A stretch of 64,000 nucleotides of DNA, from IMG/VR virus record IMGVR_UViG_3300025121_000776, positions 62,001 through 126,000 of that record. One strand, written 5' to 3'. Positions 41,133-49,651 of this stretch are shown one piece after another. The notes below the pieces were generated by a model. That model did not search any database, was not told the origin of the DNA, and worked only from the letters and a program-made list of their open reading frames with translations. The position numbers and the translations under genes are program-made. The DNA comes from a virus. Numbering within the stretch: the first letter of the stretch is position 1; each line of letters opens with the position of its first letter.

Positions 41133-42332
41133 ATGAGAACAAAATCTTTGGAACCAGTAAATAAAAATTCAATTCTTTGGGCGGATTTATATAAGTTTAC
41201 AATGTGTTGGGCAATTATTAAATTTTTCCCCGAAGCAAAAGTGAGATATGAATTTATTGACCGAAACGATACGGTTTATCCAGATGAATTTGCAGTTGAG
41301 TTAAGAAAAATAGTAAATAACTATAGTCAAAAAAGATTATCTAAACAGCGTAAGGTTGAGTTTGCGAAAGCATGTCCATTCTTGCCAGCTGCTTTTTTTG
41401 ATTTTCTCGAAGGCTACATATATGACCCAAGTGAGGTCGGAATTATTCAAACAGGTGGAAAATTATCAATTCAAATTGCTGGATACTGGTACAGAACTGT
41501 TATGTGGGAAACTACACTAATGGAAGATATTTCTGAGTTATATTTTAATATGACAGGCCAAAGCGATGATAAAGTAGATATTGAGGGCGCCCTACGAAAA
41601 ACTGCAGATAAAACATCTTTATTTCACTTAAATAGCGCACAAGTTGCTGACTTCGGAACAAGAAGAGCAAAGTCAAAAGATATGCATATAGCAATGATTG
41701 ATGTGATGACAAACTCATTAATGTATAAGAATTTTATTGGCTCAAGCAATGTTGAACTTGCACTATATAATGATATTAAAGTAATTGGAACTTATGCACA
41801 TGAATGGGTTTCTGGAATAGGTGCAATGTTTGGATATGCTCATGCAAATAGAATTGCAATGGAAAAATGGTCAGAAACATATAATGGGAATTTAGGTATT
41901 GCTTTAACTGACACATTTACCACAGATGCTTTCTTGGCAGATTTTGATTCTAAATATGCAAATCTTTTCACTGGAGTAAGACACGACAGTAGTGACCCCT
42001 TCGTTTTTACAGATAAAATTATTGACCACTATAAAAAACTTGGTATTGACCCGACTACAAAAACAATCGTTTATTCTGATGGTTTGAATCCAGAAATGGT
42101 TGTTAAATTACAGGATTACCGTAGGGGTGAAATCAGAAAATCATATGGTATTGGAACTAATTTAACAAATGATATTGATGGAGTTAAACCTTTAAACATT
42201 GTTGTTAAACTTCTTGAAATAAATGGAATGGCATCTGTTAAATTATCTGACTCTCCAACGAAACACGTAGGTGACCCAGAAACAATTAAATTTATTAAAT
42301 GGCAGAATTCTCAAAGATTAATGCAAAAATAA
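41133..42332 (+). CDS. pncB: Nicotinate phosphoribosyltransferase
   Basis: Joins nicotinic acid and PRPP to give nicotinate mononucleotide, the committed step of the Preiss-Handler NAD salvage route. Recognisable blocks: 'LWADLYKFTMCWAI' at the start, 'WETTLMEDISELYFN', 'DFGTRRAKS', 'GSSNVELALYNDIKVIGTYAHEW' with the catalytic His, 'ALTDTFTTDAFLADF', 'GVRHDSSDP', 'IVYSDGLNP' and 'YGIGTNLTND'. Length (399 aa) is that of bacterial PncB. It heads an operon with the Nudix and CorA-like genes. With the nicotinamidase and NadE elsewhere in the window it forms most of the salvage pathway. Confidence 0.93.
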   Translation: MRTKSLEPVNKNSILWADLYKFTMCWAIIKFFPEAKVRYEFIDRNDTVYPDEFAVELRKIVNNYSQKRLSKQRKVEFAKACPFLPAAFFDFLEGYIYDPSEVGIIQTGGKLSIQIAGYWYRTVMWETTLMEDISELYFNMTGQSDDKVDIEGALRKTADKTSLFHLNSAQVADFGTRRAKSKDMHIAMIDVMTNSLMYKNFIGSSNVELALYNDIKVIGTYAHEWVSGIGAMFGYAHANRIAMEKWSETYNGNLGIALTDTFTTDAFLADFDSKYANLFTGVRHDSSDPFVFTDKIIDHYKKLGIDPTTKTIVYSDGLNPEMVVKLQDYRRGEIRKSYGIGTNLTNDIDGVKPLNIVVKLLEINGMASVKLSDSPTKHVGDPETIKFIKWQNSQRLMQK

Positions 42333-42334
42333 TT

Positions 42335-42928
42335 ATGGCAAGGACAATTGAAATAGCAGAGGAAACAAGGGTATTTAACGGCTACACCAAGGTGGACAAA
42401 GCATCAATAGAAGACACTTTAGAAAATGGTAAAGTAGATAAGTACACCAGAGAAAAGGTTGTAAGACCAAATGCCGTAACAGGCCTCATTTACAATACAG
42501 ATACTGAAACTATTGTTCTTGTAAAGCAATTCAGATATCCAACTAAATTAGGGAAAAGAAGCGGATTCATTTACGAAGCCATAGCTGGAAAAATAGATGG
42601 AGACGAAGACCCTCTAATAGCATTTAAAAGAGAGTGTTTAGAAGAAGTTGGATATAAACTTAAAAACAAAAACATTCAATATTGTAATTGGAGTTTTGCA
42701 ACTCCAGGATATTCAACTGAAAAACTTTACTTTTATTTAGCCAAAGCTACAAACAGAGATAAAATAAATAGAGGCGGAGGAGTAAAAGGTGAGCACGAAC
42801 ACATCGAGGTTTGCGAATTTCACTATCTTCAGTTTAAAAGTATGATGAGTGATTTAGAAGATTTAAAAACTAGATTCTTAGCATACGAAGCACATCACAG
42901 AAAATTATTTGATAAAAAGCAATATTGA
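42335..42928 (+). CDS. Nudix hydrolase, ADP-ribose-pyrophosphatase-like (197 aa)
   Basis: A perfect Nudix box GKIDGDEDPLIAFKRECLEE followed by VG-hydrophobic (G-x5-E-x7-REUxEExGU) lies at ~82-104, preceded by 'VVLVKQFRYPTK', typical of ADP-ribose and NADH pyrophosphatases. Start at the ATG 2 bases after pncB. In context it probably hydrolyses ADP-ribose left by NAD-consuming enzymes or trims NAD intermediates, feeding ribose-5-phosphate back to PRPP. Substrate is inferred from context; the family is certain. Confidence 0.88.
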   Translation: MARTIEIAEETRVFNGYTKVDKASIEDTLENGKVDKYTREKVVRPNAVTGLIYNTDTETIVLVKQFRYPTKLGKRSGFIYEAIAGKIDGDEDPLIAFKRECLEEVGYKLKNKNIQYCNWSFATPGYSTEKLYFYLAKATNRDKINRGGGVKGEHEHIEVCEFHYLQFKSMMSDLEDLKTRFLAYEAHHRKLFDKKQY

Positions 42929-43806
42929 TAACAAAATATAACATAGAGGAATTTAAGTGGATTGATGTGCTAACACCAACAGATATAGATTTAGAAATCA
43001 TATCTAAGGATTATGCTATACAACATACATTGTTGATAGACAGTATTGAATCTGGTCACCTACCTAAATACGAAATGATAGATAATTTAATATTTTTATT
43101 ATTTCGTATCTTTGACAAAAACTCAAAAGAAGGAGCTGATACCATTTCAGAATTAACTGAAAAACTTTCCATATTTTATCGTGATAATATTATTGTTACT
43201 ATACATCGTGAAGAAATTGATTTTATTACGAAAATTACCAAAAAAAATACATGCAAAAATGTTCTTGAGTTATTACTATATCTTATAAACAATTCAATAC
43301 TGTCATTTGAAAAGAGAATAAACAATGTAATCAATTCTATTGAAACAATAGAAAATCACTTGTTTAGCAAAAGAAATTCAAAATATGTTTTACAGAATTT
43401 ATATAAAATTAAAAAACAAATATATGTAATTGATAAAATATTGGATTTAAACATGGACCTAGTACAAAATGTTTTAGAGGATACTAAGATAAATAAAAAT
43501 CTAATTCAAGATGTAAAAGAGACTAATGAAAAATTCCAATTTCGCTCAACGAATATAATTGATAATATAAATAATATTATTAACATTCATTTAGCAATCG
43601 AATCCAACAAGGCCAATGACATAATGAAAATATTGACAGTTATCACATTGTTCTTTTTGCCCGCATCATTTCTGGTTGGAATTTATGGAATGAATTTTAA
43701 CATGCCAGAATTGACGTGGAAATTTGGCTATGGATGTTTTTGGATATTTTTAGTCTTAATGGAAGTTGTAATTTTTTTCATTGCAAAAAGAAAAAGGTGG
43801 CTATAA
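42925..43806 (+). CDS. CorA-family divalent-cation channel (293 aa)
   Basis: The family signature YGMNFNMPE lies at the end of the first of two C-terminal membrane helices (ILTVITLFFLPASFLVGIYGMN and FWIFLVLMEVVIFFIA). The N-terminal ~230 residues are the acidic and helical cytosolic funnel. Begins with TTG that overlaps the Nudix stop (TTGA), so it is translationally coupled. CorA proteins carry Mg2+, Co2+ or Zn2+. A phage-encoded copy beside PncB may supply Mg2+ for PRPP- and ATP-dependent enzymes. Confidence 0.85.
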   Translation: MITKYNIEEFKWIDVLTPTDIDLEIISKDYAIQHTLLIDSIESGHLPKYEMIDNLIFLLFRIFDKNSKEGADTISELTEKLSIFYRDNIIVTIHREEIDFITKITKKNTCKNVLELLLYLINNSILSFEKRINNVINSIETIENHLFSKRNSKYVLQNLYKIKKQIYVIDKILDLNMDLVQNVLEDTKINKNLIQDVKETNEKFQFRSTNIIDNINNIINIHLAIESNKANDIMKILTVITLFFLPASFLVGIYGMNFNMPELTWKFGYGCFWIFLVLMEVVIFFIAKRKRWL

Positions 43807-43875
43807 TGGTCATAGATAAAATTAATTTATTATGAAAGAAAGAATAGAACAGATAAACAAAAAAAACAATTAATT

Positions 43876-44253
43876 ATGAAAAAATTTAAAGAAAAAATTA
43901 AGGAAATAAAAAAAATGTTTCCAAATACAGATGCAATATGGTTTAAAAAACCTTTGGACGTTTCCAAATATGTTGGATACGATTGTGCAGATATGACAGT
44001 TGGATTGGACTTAAAAAACAATAAAATAATTTGCACAGATGGTGATTGGATGTCCTGTCAAACATCATATAGTTTTGATAACATCACCAAATATGGACTA
44101 AAAGATTATTATAAAAAACTGTTATTCATGAGTAAAGATGATTTTGTCATAAAAAACATTTGGACAAGAGAATATTCTGAGAATTATTATGAAAAAATAA
44201 TTAAGAGTGGTAAAAATTATGATGAAGTATTTTTTCAATGTGCATTTATTTAA
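43876..44253 (+). CDS. Hypothetical protein (125 aa)
   Basis: Basic N-terminal helix followed by a domain with 'YVGYDCADMTVGLDLKNNKIICTDGDWM', probably beta-rich. Near the CorA gene but without a visible promoter. Not recognised. Confidence 0.55.
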   Translation: MKKFKEKIKEIKKMFPNTDAIWFKKPLDVSKYVGYDCADMTVGLDLKNNKIICTDGDWMSCQTSYSFDNITKYGLKDYYKKLLFMSKDDFVIKNIWTREYSENYYEKIIKSGKNYDEVFFQCAFI

Positions 44254-44256
44254 TTA

Positions 44257-44294
44257 CGCCTAACGGTACGCAGCTAAACGCTGCTGGCACGGAT
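44257..44294. repeat. GC-rich hairpin element unlike its surroundings
   Basis: A 38-bp island with about 60% GC inside ~25% GC flanks. GCAGC-TAAAC-GCTGC forms a hairpin. It looks like interspersed repeat material from a Bacteroidota genome rather than phage sequence; only one copy was seen in this window. Confidence 0.4.
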
Positions 44295-44399
44295 TATTAA
44301 ATATAAATAATTAATTTAAAAATATTAAAACTGATTCACCTCCAAGCTAAAGAAAAAGTGGAGCTTTCTCAAACAAAAAAAATCGTAAATAATTAAGAC

Positions 44400-44729
44400 A
44401 TGAGCTGGATACAAAAACTTTTTAGTAGTAAGAATCAACAAAAAAAAGAAATAATAATAAGTGTTAAATATGAATATATTAAACCTGTTACTACTAAAAC
44501 AACAAGTAGTTATATATCACAAAGTAAAAACGAAGACGATTGCGAAAATTCATTGCTAAATATATGCAATCCGATTAATCAAATGAACATAGATAATAGC
44601 ATTATTGATAACACATTATTATCAACTGATAATGATTCACATGATAGTCAAAGTGATTATTCAAGCGATAATGATAGTGGTAGTGGAAGTTCGGATAGTG
44701 GTAGTGGAAGTTCGGATAGTGGTAGCTGA
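44400..44729 (+). CDS. Ser/Asp/Gly-rich acidic protein (109 aa)
   Basis: N-terminal basic segment (MSWIQKLFSSKNQQKKEI) followed by an increasingly acidic tail with 'SDSGSGS' units encoded by two direct 21-bp DNA repeats. Possible surface-charge mimic or disordered linker. No family recognised, and expression signals are not obvious. Confidence 0.5.
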   Translation: MSWIQKLFSSKNQQKKEIIISVKYEYIKPVTTKTTSSYISQSKNEDDCENSLLNICNPINQMNIDNSIIDNTLLSTDNDSHDSQSDYSSDNDSGSGSSDSGSGSSDSGS

Positions 44730-44850
44730 TAAAGTGTAATAACGTTATAATTATGAAGAAAGGGTTATTGGATTTCTAAAAAATTTTATACTCTCAATAA
44801 AACAAGGGAAAATTGTCGAATTATTAGCAAAGATATAATCCCATTTTAGT

Positions 44851-44880
44851 AACTTTTTAAAAAAAAGTTCGTATAAAATA
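44851..44880 (+). promoter_or_regulatory. CGTATA promoter of nadE
   Basis: AACTTTTT at 44851 and CGTATA at 44870, 19-nt spacing. Confidence 0.8.
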
Positions 44881-44917
44881 GTAAGAATAAATAATTTTTT
44901 AAAACAAAAATAACATC

Positions 44918-45739
44918 ATGAAAGCATTAGATTATTCAAAAGTTGAAGCTCATATTACTGAATGGTTAAATGAGCAAGCAAAAAAAGCAAAAGTAGAAGG
45001 GTTCATTATTGGAATATCTGGCGGAGTTGATTCTGCAGTTGTTTCCACTTTGGCTGCGAAAACTGGATTGCCATTATATACCATACAAATGCCTATTCGC
45101 CAAAGGTCAGATGAAGTTAATAGAGCTACTTCACACATTATTTGGTTAATGGAAAATTTTCCAAATGTTTCTACGCTTGAAACAAATTTAACATCTACAT
45201 TCGAGTCATTTCTTGGAAATGTTGAAAAAGTTGAAGATGAAGAAATGCAACATTTAGCTGAAGCAAATACCAGGTCAAGACTTAGAATGGTTAATTTATA
45301 TTATTATTCATGCATTAAACACTGTTTAGTACTTGGAACTGGAAACAAAGTAGAAGATTTTGGAGTTGGATTTTGTACAAAGGGAGGTGACTCTCAAGTA
45401 GATATATCACCTATTGGAGATTTGATGAAATCAGAAGTTCGTGCACTTGGAAAACACATGGGAATTAACTTGGAAATTGTAAATGCAATTCCATCTGATG
45501 GTTTATGGGATGACAATAGAGGTGATGAGTATCAATTAAAAGCAACTTATGATGAATTGGAGTGGGCAATGGAATATATTGAAAATAATTCAAGACATTT
45601 TGCATATTCCCCAGAAGATTTAAACTTATTATCTGAAAGACAACAAGCAGTCTTGTTAATTTATAAGACAAGACATTTTGCAAATGCACATAAAATGGAA
45701 ATGCCCCCTATATGTAATTTAAGCGAGTTTAGGAAATAA
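44918..45739 (+). CDS. nadE: NAD synthetase, ammonia-dependent
   Basis: Amidates nicotinate adenine dinucleotide to NAD, the final step of the deamidated route that PncB begins. The PP-loop 'SGGVDSA' (34-40) binds ATP; 'NTRSRLRMVNLYYYS', 'LVLGTGNKVED', 'FTK'-like 'FCTKGGDSQVDISPIGDL' and 'IPSDGLW' follow as in bacterial NadE. At 273 residues it lacks the glutaminase domain, so it uses ammonia. It has its own CGTATA promoter. The C-terminus overlaps a convergent homing-endonuclease gene by 21 bases. Confidence 0.94.
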   Translation: MKALDYSKVEAHITEWLNEQAKKAKVEGFIIGISGGVDSAVVSTLAAKTGLPLYTIQMPIRQRSDEVNRATSHIIWLMENFPNVSTLETNLTSTFESFLGNVEKVEDEEMQHLAEANTRSRLRMVNLYYYSCIKHCLVLGTGNKVEDFGVGFCTKGGDSQVDISPIGDLMKSEVRALGKHMGINLEIVNAIPSDGLWDDNRGDEYQLKATYDELEWAMEYIENNSRHFAYSPEDLNLLSERQQAVLLIYKTRHFANAHKMEMPPICNLSEFRK

Positions 45740-46648
45740 TTCTTTAATTTTTATTTCTATTTTATCACTGTACTTAATTCTTATTAACCGAATATTGTTT
45801 TTTATACAATACTCGGTTTTTATTTTATCGTTTTTTATTCTCTCATTAAACCTTTTTACACCGCCAAAAAATTCTACAGATTTAAAATGCTGTATACCAT
45901 CATATTCTATACATACATTAAACTCTTTTAAATAAAAGTCAAAAGGTAACAGATTGACTGATTTGCAACAATCAAAAGTTTTTTGTTCGTAGAATTTAAT
46001 ATCAAGTTCATTTAATAACTTTCTTATTATTATTTCACCTTTTGAACTGCTGCATTTCTTACATCCCTTGCCATGTAAATGATTATCTGGAGTTTGCTCG
46101 AACATCCCATGTTTTGGACATGTTATTTTTACTTTTTTATTATTGTGTTCATACATACACAAGTCGTAGTTAAAATAATTGTCATGTATCAAGCTTGCTC
46201 TTTGTATAAAATTTTCATTTGTTAAAGTAAGATTTTTTTTTGTATTTTCTATTTGGCATTTTTTACACCCCTTTCCATGTAAATGATTATCTGGGGACTG
46301 TTCAAATTCTCCGTGTTTTGGACATACAATTTTCAATTTATTATGTGCTCTAATATATTTAGATGGTAAGTAATTATATTTATTATTATGAATTATATTT
46401 GCCTGTATTATAAAGTCTTCTGTGTTTTTTCTTAGCGAAAACCCCTTTTTCTCATCTGAGCATTTTTTACATCCAACTCCACTATAATGAGAATATGCAA
46501 GTTGCTCAAAAATTCCATGCTTTGGGCAGATTATAATTACTTTATTATCCGCTGTTTTATAATCTACTAAAGAATAATTATATTTTTCTCCATGTTTTTC
46601 TTTTGATTTTTGAATAAATATTTCTGTGTTAAATTTTGTAGTTTTCAT
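45719..46648 (-). CDS. Homing endonuclease with three zinc repeats and a Vsr-like nuclease domain (309 aa)
   Basis: Three ~60-residue repeats each hold 'CPKHG(I/E/M)FEQ' and a closing 'GCKKC', presumed zinc modules that read DNA. The C-terminal domain has 'FDFYL...VCIEYDGIQHF' and 'NDKIKTEYCIKNNIRLIRI', the very-short-patch-repair-like fold (DUF723 type) of phage homing endonucleases such as the I-Bth0305I group. It is inserted after nadE and overlaps the last 21 bases of that gene. A TATTTATA box lies upstream. Confidence 0.8.
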   Translation of the reverse strand: MKTTKFNTEIFIQKSKEKHGEKYNYSLVDYKTADNKVIIICPKHGIFEQLAYSHYSGVGCKKCSDEKKGFSLRKNTEDFIIQANIIHNNKYNYLPSKYIRAHNKLKIVCPKHGEFEQSPDNHLHGKGCKKCQIENTKKNLTLTNENFIQRASLIHDNYFNYDLCMYEHNNKKVKITCPKHGMFEQTPDNHLHGKGCKKCSSSKGEIIIRKLLNELDIKFYEQKTFDCCKSVNLLPFDFYLKEFNVCIEYDGIQHFKSVEFFGGVKRFNERIKNDKIKTEYCIKNNIRLIRIKYSDKIEIKIKELFPKLA

Positions 46649-46669
46649 TTTTAATTATATATTTGTAAT

Positions 46670-46677
46670 TATAAATA
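46670..46677 (-). promoter_or_regulatory. TATTTATA box (class 2)
   Basis: Minus strand, 21 nt before the ATG at 46648. Confidence 0.45.
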
Positions 46678-46730
46678 TGCAGAAATAAAAGATGAAGACC
46701 AAATTGGTGCATTTTTAAAAATAAAAAACA

Positions 46731-47117
46731 ATGATTGTAGCAATAATAGGAAGTCGTAGTTTTGAAAATTACGAACTCCTTAAATTTAAACTTCTTCCAT
46801 ATAAAGCCAGCATTACCAAAATAGTGTCGGGAGGTGCACTTGGTGCCGACAAACTTGGAGAAATATTTGCAAAAGAATTTAATATTCCAACTGAAATTTT
46901 CGAAGCTGAGTGGGAAAATTTTGCAGAGCCATGTAAAATAAAAAAGAACTCTTACGGTAAAGAATACAATGCATTGGCAGGATTCAATCGCAACACAAAA
47001 ATAATAGAGAAAGCAAATCTTGTAGCCGTATTCTGGGACGGGAAATCTCCAGGAACAAGAGATTCAATGAAGAAGGCTCACCAAATGAAAAAGGATATTT
47101 TAATTATCTATTTTTAA
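46731..47117 (+). CDS. SLOG/DUF2493-like Rossmann protein (128 aa)
   Basis: 'IVAIIGSRSFENY', 'IVSGGALGADKLGE', 'AGFNRNTKIIEKANLVAVFWDGKSPGTRDSM' are the hallmarks of the DprA/YspA-like SLOG superfamily, which binds nucleotides or nucleotide-like ligands. In phages such proteins are common and mostly uncharacterised; near NAD genes it could sense or sequester a nucleotide signal. Its stop overlaps the convergent DHFR gene by 18 bases. Fold call is good; ligand unknown. Confidence 0.8.
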   Translation: MIVAIIGSRSFENYELLKFKLLPYKASITKIVSGGALGADKLGEIFAKEFNIPTEIFEAEWENFAEPCKIKKNSYGKEYNALAGFNRNTKIIEKANLVAVFWDGKSPGTRDSMKKAHQMKKDILIIYF

Positions 47118-47579
47118 CCAGGTCAGATAAGATAATTCGTTTTCTTTGATTTCTTCAGTTAATTTCCATTTACTTTCATCAAAAGCAAAGACCACATCTC
47201 CATCATAATCTCTGTGAATAATAGTTTGATATATTTTATCTATCAAGTTGTTCTTTAAAAAATAATCATAAATACTAGCGCCCCCAATTACAAAAATATT
47301 GTATTGCGGCAATCTTCTTTTTGCAAAAGCAAGAGCATCTTCTATACTTTTAAAAGGAAATATTCCTTTAGCAAAAAAACCATGTTTCGAAATTACAAAG
47401 TTATAGCGGTTAATTAATGGTTTTCCAATAGAGTCGAATGTCTTTCTGCCCATTATAACGATTGAGCCTTCTGTGATTTTTCTAAATCGTTTTAGGTCTT
47501 CGGGGAAATGCCAAGGGATGGAACCTAGTTTTCCAATTGTTTCGTTTTCGGCATTTGCAACAATTAAGTTAATAGACAT
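47100..47579 (-). CDS. folA: Dihydrofolate reductase
   Basis: Restores tetrahydrofolate consumed by the phage thymidylate synthase. Diagnostic: 'NLIVANAENETIGKLGSIPWHFPEDLKRF' with the active-site Trp-x-x-Pro-Glu-Asp, 'VIMGRKTFDSIG', 'RYNFVISK', and 'FVIGGASIYDYFL'. Length 159 is normal. Overlaps the upstream kinase gene by 16 bases, so it is coupled to nucleotide-kinase expression on the minus strand. Confidence 0.93.
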   Translation of the reverse strand: MSINLIVANAENETIGKLGSIPWHFPEDLKRFRKITEGSIVIMGRKTFDSIGKPLINRYNFVISKHGFFAKGIFPFKSIEDALAFAKRRLPQYNIFVIGGASIYDYFLKNNLIDKIYQTIIHRDYDGDVVFAFDESKWKLTEEIKENELSYLTWLKIDN

Positions 47580-48121
47580 TTTTCTTTTAAAGCTTTTGAA
47601 ATTTCTTCACTTACAACTTCTATAGATTTACTAGATGTGTTAAAAGATAACCCAATTGCTTTGTAATAATCTGTTACTTTTTTTAATTCAGAATTATATA
47701 TATTGGTTAAAAGTTTAAATTTTTCTTTATCTCCGCCATTTTTCTTCACTCTATCTACTATCGTGGTTAGTTCTGTTTCTAACAAAATTGCAATAGGTCT
47801 ATTAGTCTTTCTGGAAAATAAAAATGTTTCCAGTGCTTTGGCTTGAGTAAGAGTTTTTGGAAATTGATTAAAAACAATTCCCTCTTCTTTTAAGTTGATT
47901 ATAACATCTTTGATAAGCATAATCAAATATTCGTCTGGCATTTTTTCTGTAGATTTAGAATATTTTTCCGCAATCAAACCAATTTTTGTTTTATTTTTAA
48001 TTTCTTCTGCAATCAAATCATCGGCAGAAAGATATTCATAACTCAATTTTTTTGCTAACAATTTAGCGTGTGTATCCTTGCCAGAGCAAGGAGTTCCTAA
48101 AACTACTATAATTTTTTTCAT
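47564..48121 (-). CDS. Adenylate-kinase-like nucleoside monophosphate kinase (185 aa)
   Basis: P-loop 'GTPCSGKDTHAKLLAKKL' at the N-terminus, 'YLSADDLIAEEI' (NMP-binding start), 'FNQFPKTLTQAKALE' (equivalent to GFPR-x-x-xQA) and 'RVKKNGGD' LID residues. It phosphorylates an NMP, probably AMP or a dNMP, for phage DNA synthesis. The Arg of the usual FPR motif is Lys. Overlaps DHFR and abuts the 81-aa gene. Confidence 0.82.
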   Translation of the reverse strand: MKKIIVVLGTPCSGKDTHAKLLAKKLSYEYLSADDLIAEEIKNKTKIGLIAEKYSKSTEKMPDEYLIMLIKDVIINLKEEGIVFNQFPKTLTQAKALETFLFSRKTNRPIAILLETELTTIVDRVKKNGGDKEKFKLLTNIYNSELKKVTDYYKAIGLSFNTSSKSIEVVSEEISKALKEKCLLT

Positions 48122-48363
48122 ATAACTCTTTTAAATTTTTCAAGTTCTTTATCACCGTTTTTTTCTATTGTAAGTAAGAAATTTTTCTTCTTACGACAGC
48201 AATCACAGTTTACATAAATATCTTCTTTTTTAAATCCTATGGCTAACAAGTGTTTTTTTACGACTTCTTCTATCTCAATTGCGTTTGCAATACTTACTTT
48301 TCCATCTCCAAAATTAGAAAGCATGTAGCACACTTGGTCTACAACTTTTTCTGTTAAATCCAT
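48118..48363 (-). CDS. Hypothetical protein with clustered cysteines (81 aa)
   Basis: 'NCDCCRKKK' near the C-terminus may bind metal; the N-terminal half is helical. First gene of the minus-strand folA unit, overlapping the kinase start by 4 bases. TACCTTTG lies upstream. Not recognised. Confidence 0.6.
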   Translation of the reverse strand: MDLTEKVVDQVCYMLSNFGDGKVSIANAIEIEEVVKKHLLAIGFKKEDIYVNCDCCRKKKNFLLTIEKNGDKELEKFKRVI

Positions 48364-48378
48364 TTTTCATATTTATTA

Positions 48379-48386
48379 CAAAGGTA
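48379..48386 (-). promoter_or_regulatory. Bacteroidota-type -7 element (TACCTTTG)
   Basis: Minus-strand TAnnTTTG, 16 nt before the ATG at 48363; drives the minus-strand kinase-DHFR unit. Confidence 0.55.
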
Positions 48387-48454
48387 ATGAAAAATTTTTA
48401 CATTGTAAAACTATTTTGTTAACTTTTTTTAAAAAATTTGGATATATTTTAAAC

Positions 48455-48462
48455 TATTTATT
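48455..48462 (+). promoter_or_regulatory. TATTTATT box (class 2)
   Basis: 14 nt before the ATG at 48477. Confidence 0.5.
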
Positions 48463-48476
48463 GCAAAATATATGCA

Positions 48477-48917
48477 ATGAAAAACAATAATGAAAAAACG
48501 TTCTTAGGTGGAACATGTAATAATTCCACTTGGAGAGAAAGGTTAATTAAAGACCTTAAAGTACCTTATTTCAATCCCGTAGTCGAAGATTGGACAGAGG
48601 AAGACCAAAAAAGAGAAGATGAACAAAGAAAAAGTGCTAAATTTGTACTTTTCGTTATTACTCCATTAATGAAAGGTGTTTTTTCAATAGCTGAGGTTGT
48701 AGATTGCTCGAACAAAAGGCCAGAATCTACAATATTTTGTGTTCTTAAAAAAGATGATAAAAAAGAATTTGATAAATCCGAAATGAAGTCTTTAGACCAA
48801 GTTAAAGAAATGGTTAAAAAAAATGGAGGAAAAGTATTTGACAATCTATCTGAAATAGCAGATTTTTTAAACAAACAGGAAGAAGGGAGCCGAATGAAAA
48901 CTCTTGCTGGAGTTTAA
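48477..48917 (+). CDS. Nucleoside 2-deoxyribosyltransferase-like protein (146 aa)
   Basis: 'FLGGTCNNSTWRERLI', 'PYFNPVVEDWTEE', 'SAKFVLFVITPLMKGVFSIAEVVD' and 'SNKRPESTIFCVL' match the NDT-like family 2 found in phages and bacteria. Classical members exchange the base on deoxynucleosides; many phage members are unproven. The C-terminus ends 'GSRMKTLAGV', similar to a tag elsewhere in the window. A class 2 box precedes it, so late expression is likely, which is unusual for a pure salvage enzyme. Confidence 0.75.
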   Translation: MKNNNEKTFLGGTCNNSTWRERLIKDLKVPYFNPVVEDWTEEDQKREDEQRKSAKFVLFVITPLMKGVFSIAEVVDCSNKRPESTIFCVLKKDDKKEFDKSEMKSLDQVKEMVKKNGGKVFDNLSEIADFLNKQEEGSRMKTLAGV

Positions 48918-48933
48918 TAACAATTTTTAAGAC

Positions 48934-48941
48934 TATTTATT
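48934..48941 (+). promoter_or_regulatory. TATTTATT box (class 2)
   Basis: 13 nt before the ATG at 48955. Confidence 0.5.
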
Positions 48942-48954
48942 ACAAATAAATTTT

Positions 48955-49602
48955 ATGAAAAATCAACTTAGAAAATTAATTCGAGAAAAAATTGAACTTG
49001 ATATTAATATCGGAGACGAAATTCTTGTTGGGAGATTTAAAAATAAAAAAGTTATAGTAAAAAGTATCAGCAAAGACGATAAAAACCAACCTACTATTAA
49101 TGGTAAAACAATTCTTAAATTTAGAATTAAAAAGCTAATAAAAGAAGAGCTTAACAAATTTTTTGAAGCATTAGACTTTCAAGCTGATGCAGCAGAACAA
49201 ATTGCCATGAACATGTCACTATTTAAATTGCCAAGAAAAGGAATGGACGACTCAATAAATAATTTTAATATAATTCAAACTCAAAAAGAAAAACTCGAAA
49301 CCCCAGAAGAAAAGGAAGAAGATTTAGATAATGGGTTTGAAGCACCTGCTTTTAATACGCCTAATGCTGCTACAAAAACAAATATATATGAAGCCGAAGG
49401 AGTTGTTGGAATGTACGGAGGGACCACAGCAATGCAAGTGGGTCTTGATAAAATTAATGTTCCTATGCCATCAACCTTTGGAAAAGAGGCTGAAGATGAA
49501 TTTGCACTTCATAATGATAACATAGAAAGAACGCTAAAAGAAAAGCCCGCTGGAAATGCAAGAGTAGGCACTTCAATAAATAATAAATCGAAAAACTTTT
49601 AA
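48955..49602 (+). CDS. Putative virion-internal protein with two amphipathic leader-like segments (215 aa)
   Basis: Starts 'MKNQLRKLIREKIEL', almost the same as the 20422 gene (MKNVLRKIIREQIDL), then a small beta region (NIGDEILVGRFKNKKVIVK, KOW-like in appearance) and a second 'KFRIKKLIKEELNKFFEA' segment. The remainder is Glu/Asn-rich with 'GMYGGTTAMQVG'. The doubled leader is notable. No family recognised; late structural role inferred from the class 2 box and leader. Confidence 0.6.
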   Translation: MKNQLRKLIREKIELDINIGDEILVGRFKNKKVIVKSISKDDKNQPTINGKTILKFRIKKLIKEELNKFFEALDFQADAAEQIAMNMSLFKLPRKGMDDSINNFNIIQTQKEKLETPEEKEEDLDNGFEAPAFNTPNAATKTNIYEAEGVVGMYGGTTAMQVGLDKINVPMPSTFGKEAEDEFALHNDNIERTLKEKPAGNARVGTSINNKSKNF

Positions 49603-49629
49603 TTGCTTTATAATTTTAAAAAAATAAAC

Positions 49630-49637
49630 TATTTATA
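49630..49637 (+). promoter_or_regulatory. TATTTATA box (class 2)
   Basis: 14 nt before the ATG at 49652. Confidence 0.5.
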
Positions 49638-49651
49638 AAAAAAATGTAATT

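Noticed and set aside
44257-44294. Integron attC site
   Set aside because: It begins GCCTAAC but lacks the matching GTTRGRC half and the paired core sites; left as a GC-rich hairpin.
44682-44725. CRISPR-like or regulatory iterons
   Set aside because: Tandem 21-bp repeats are in frame and encode SDSGSGS; explained by the protein.
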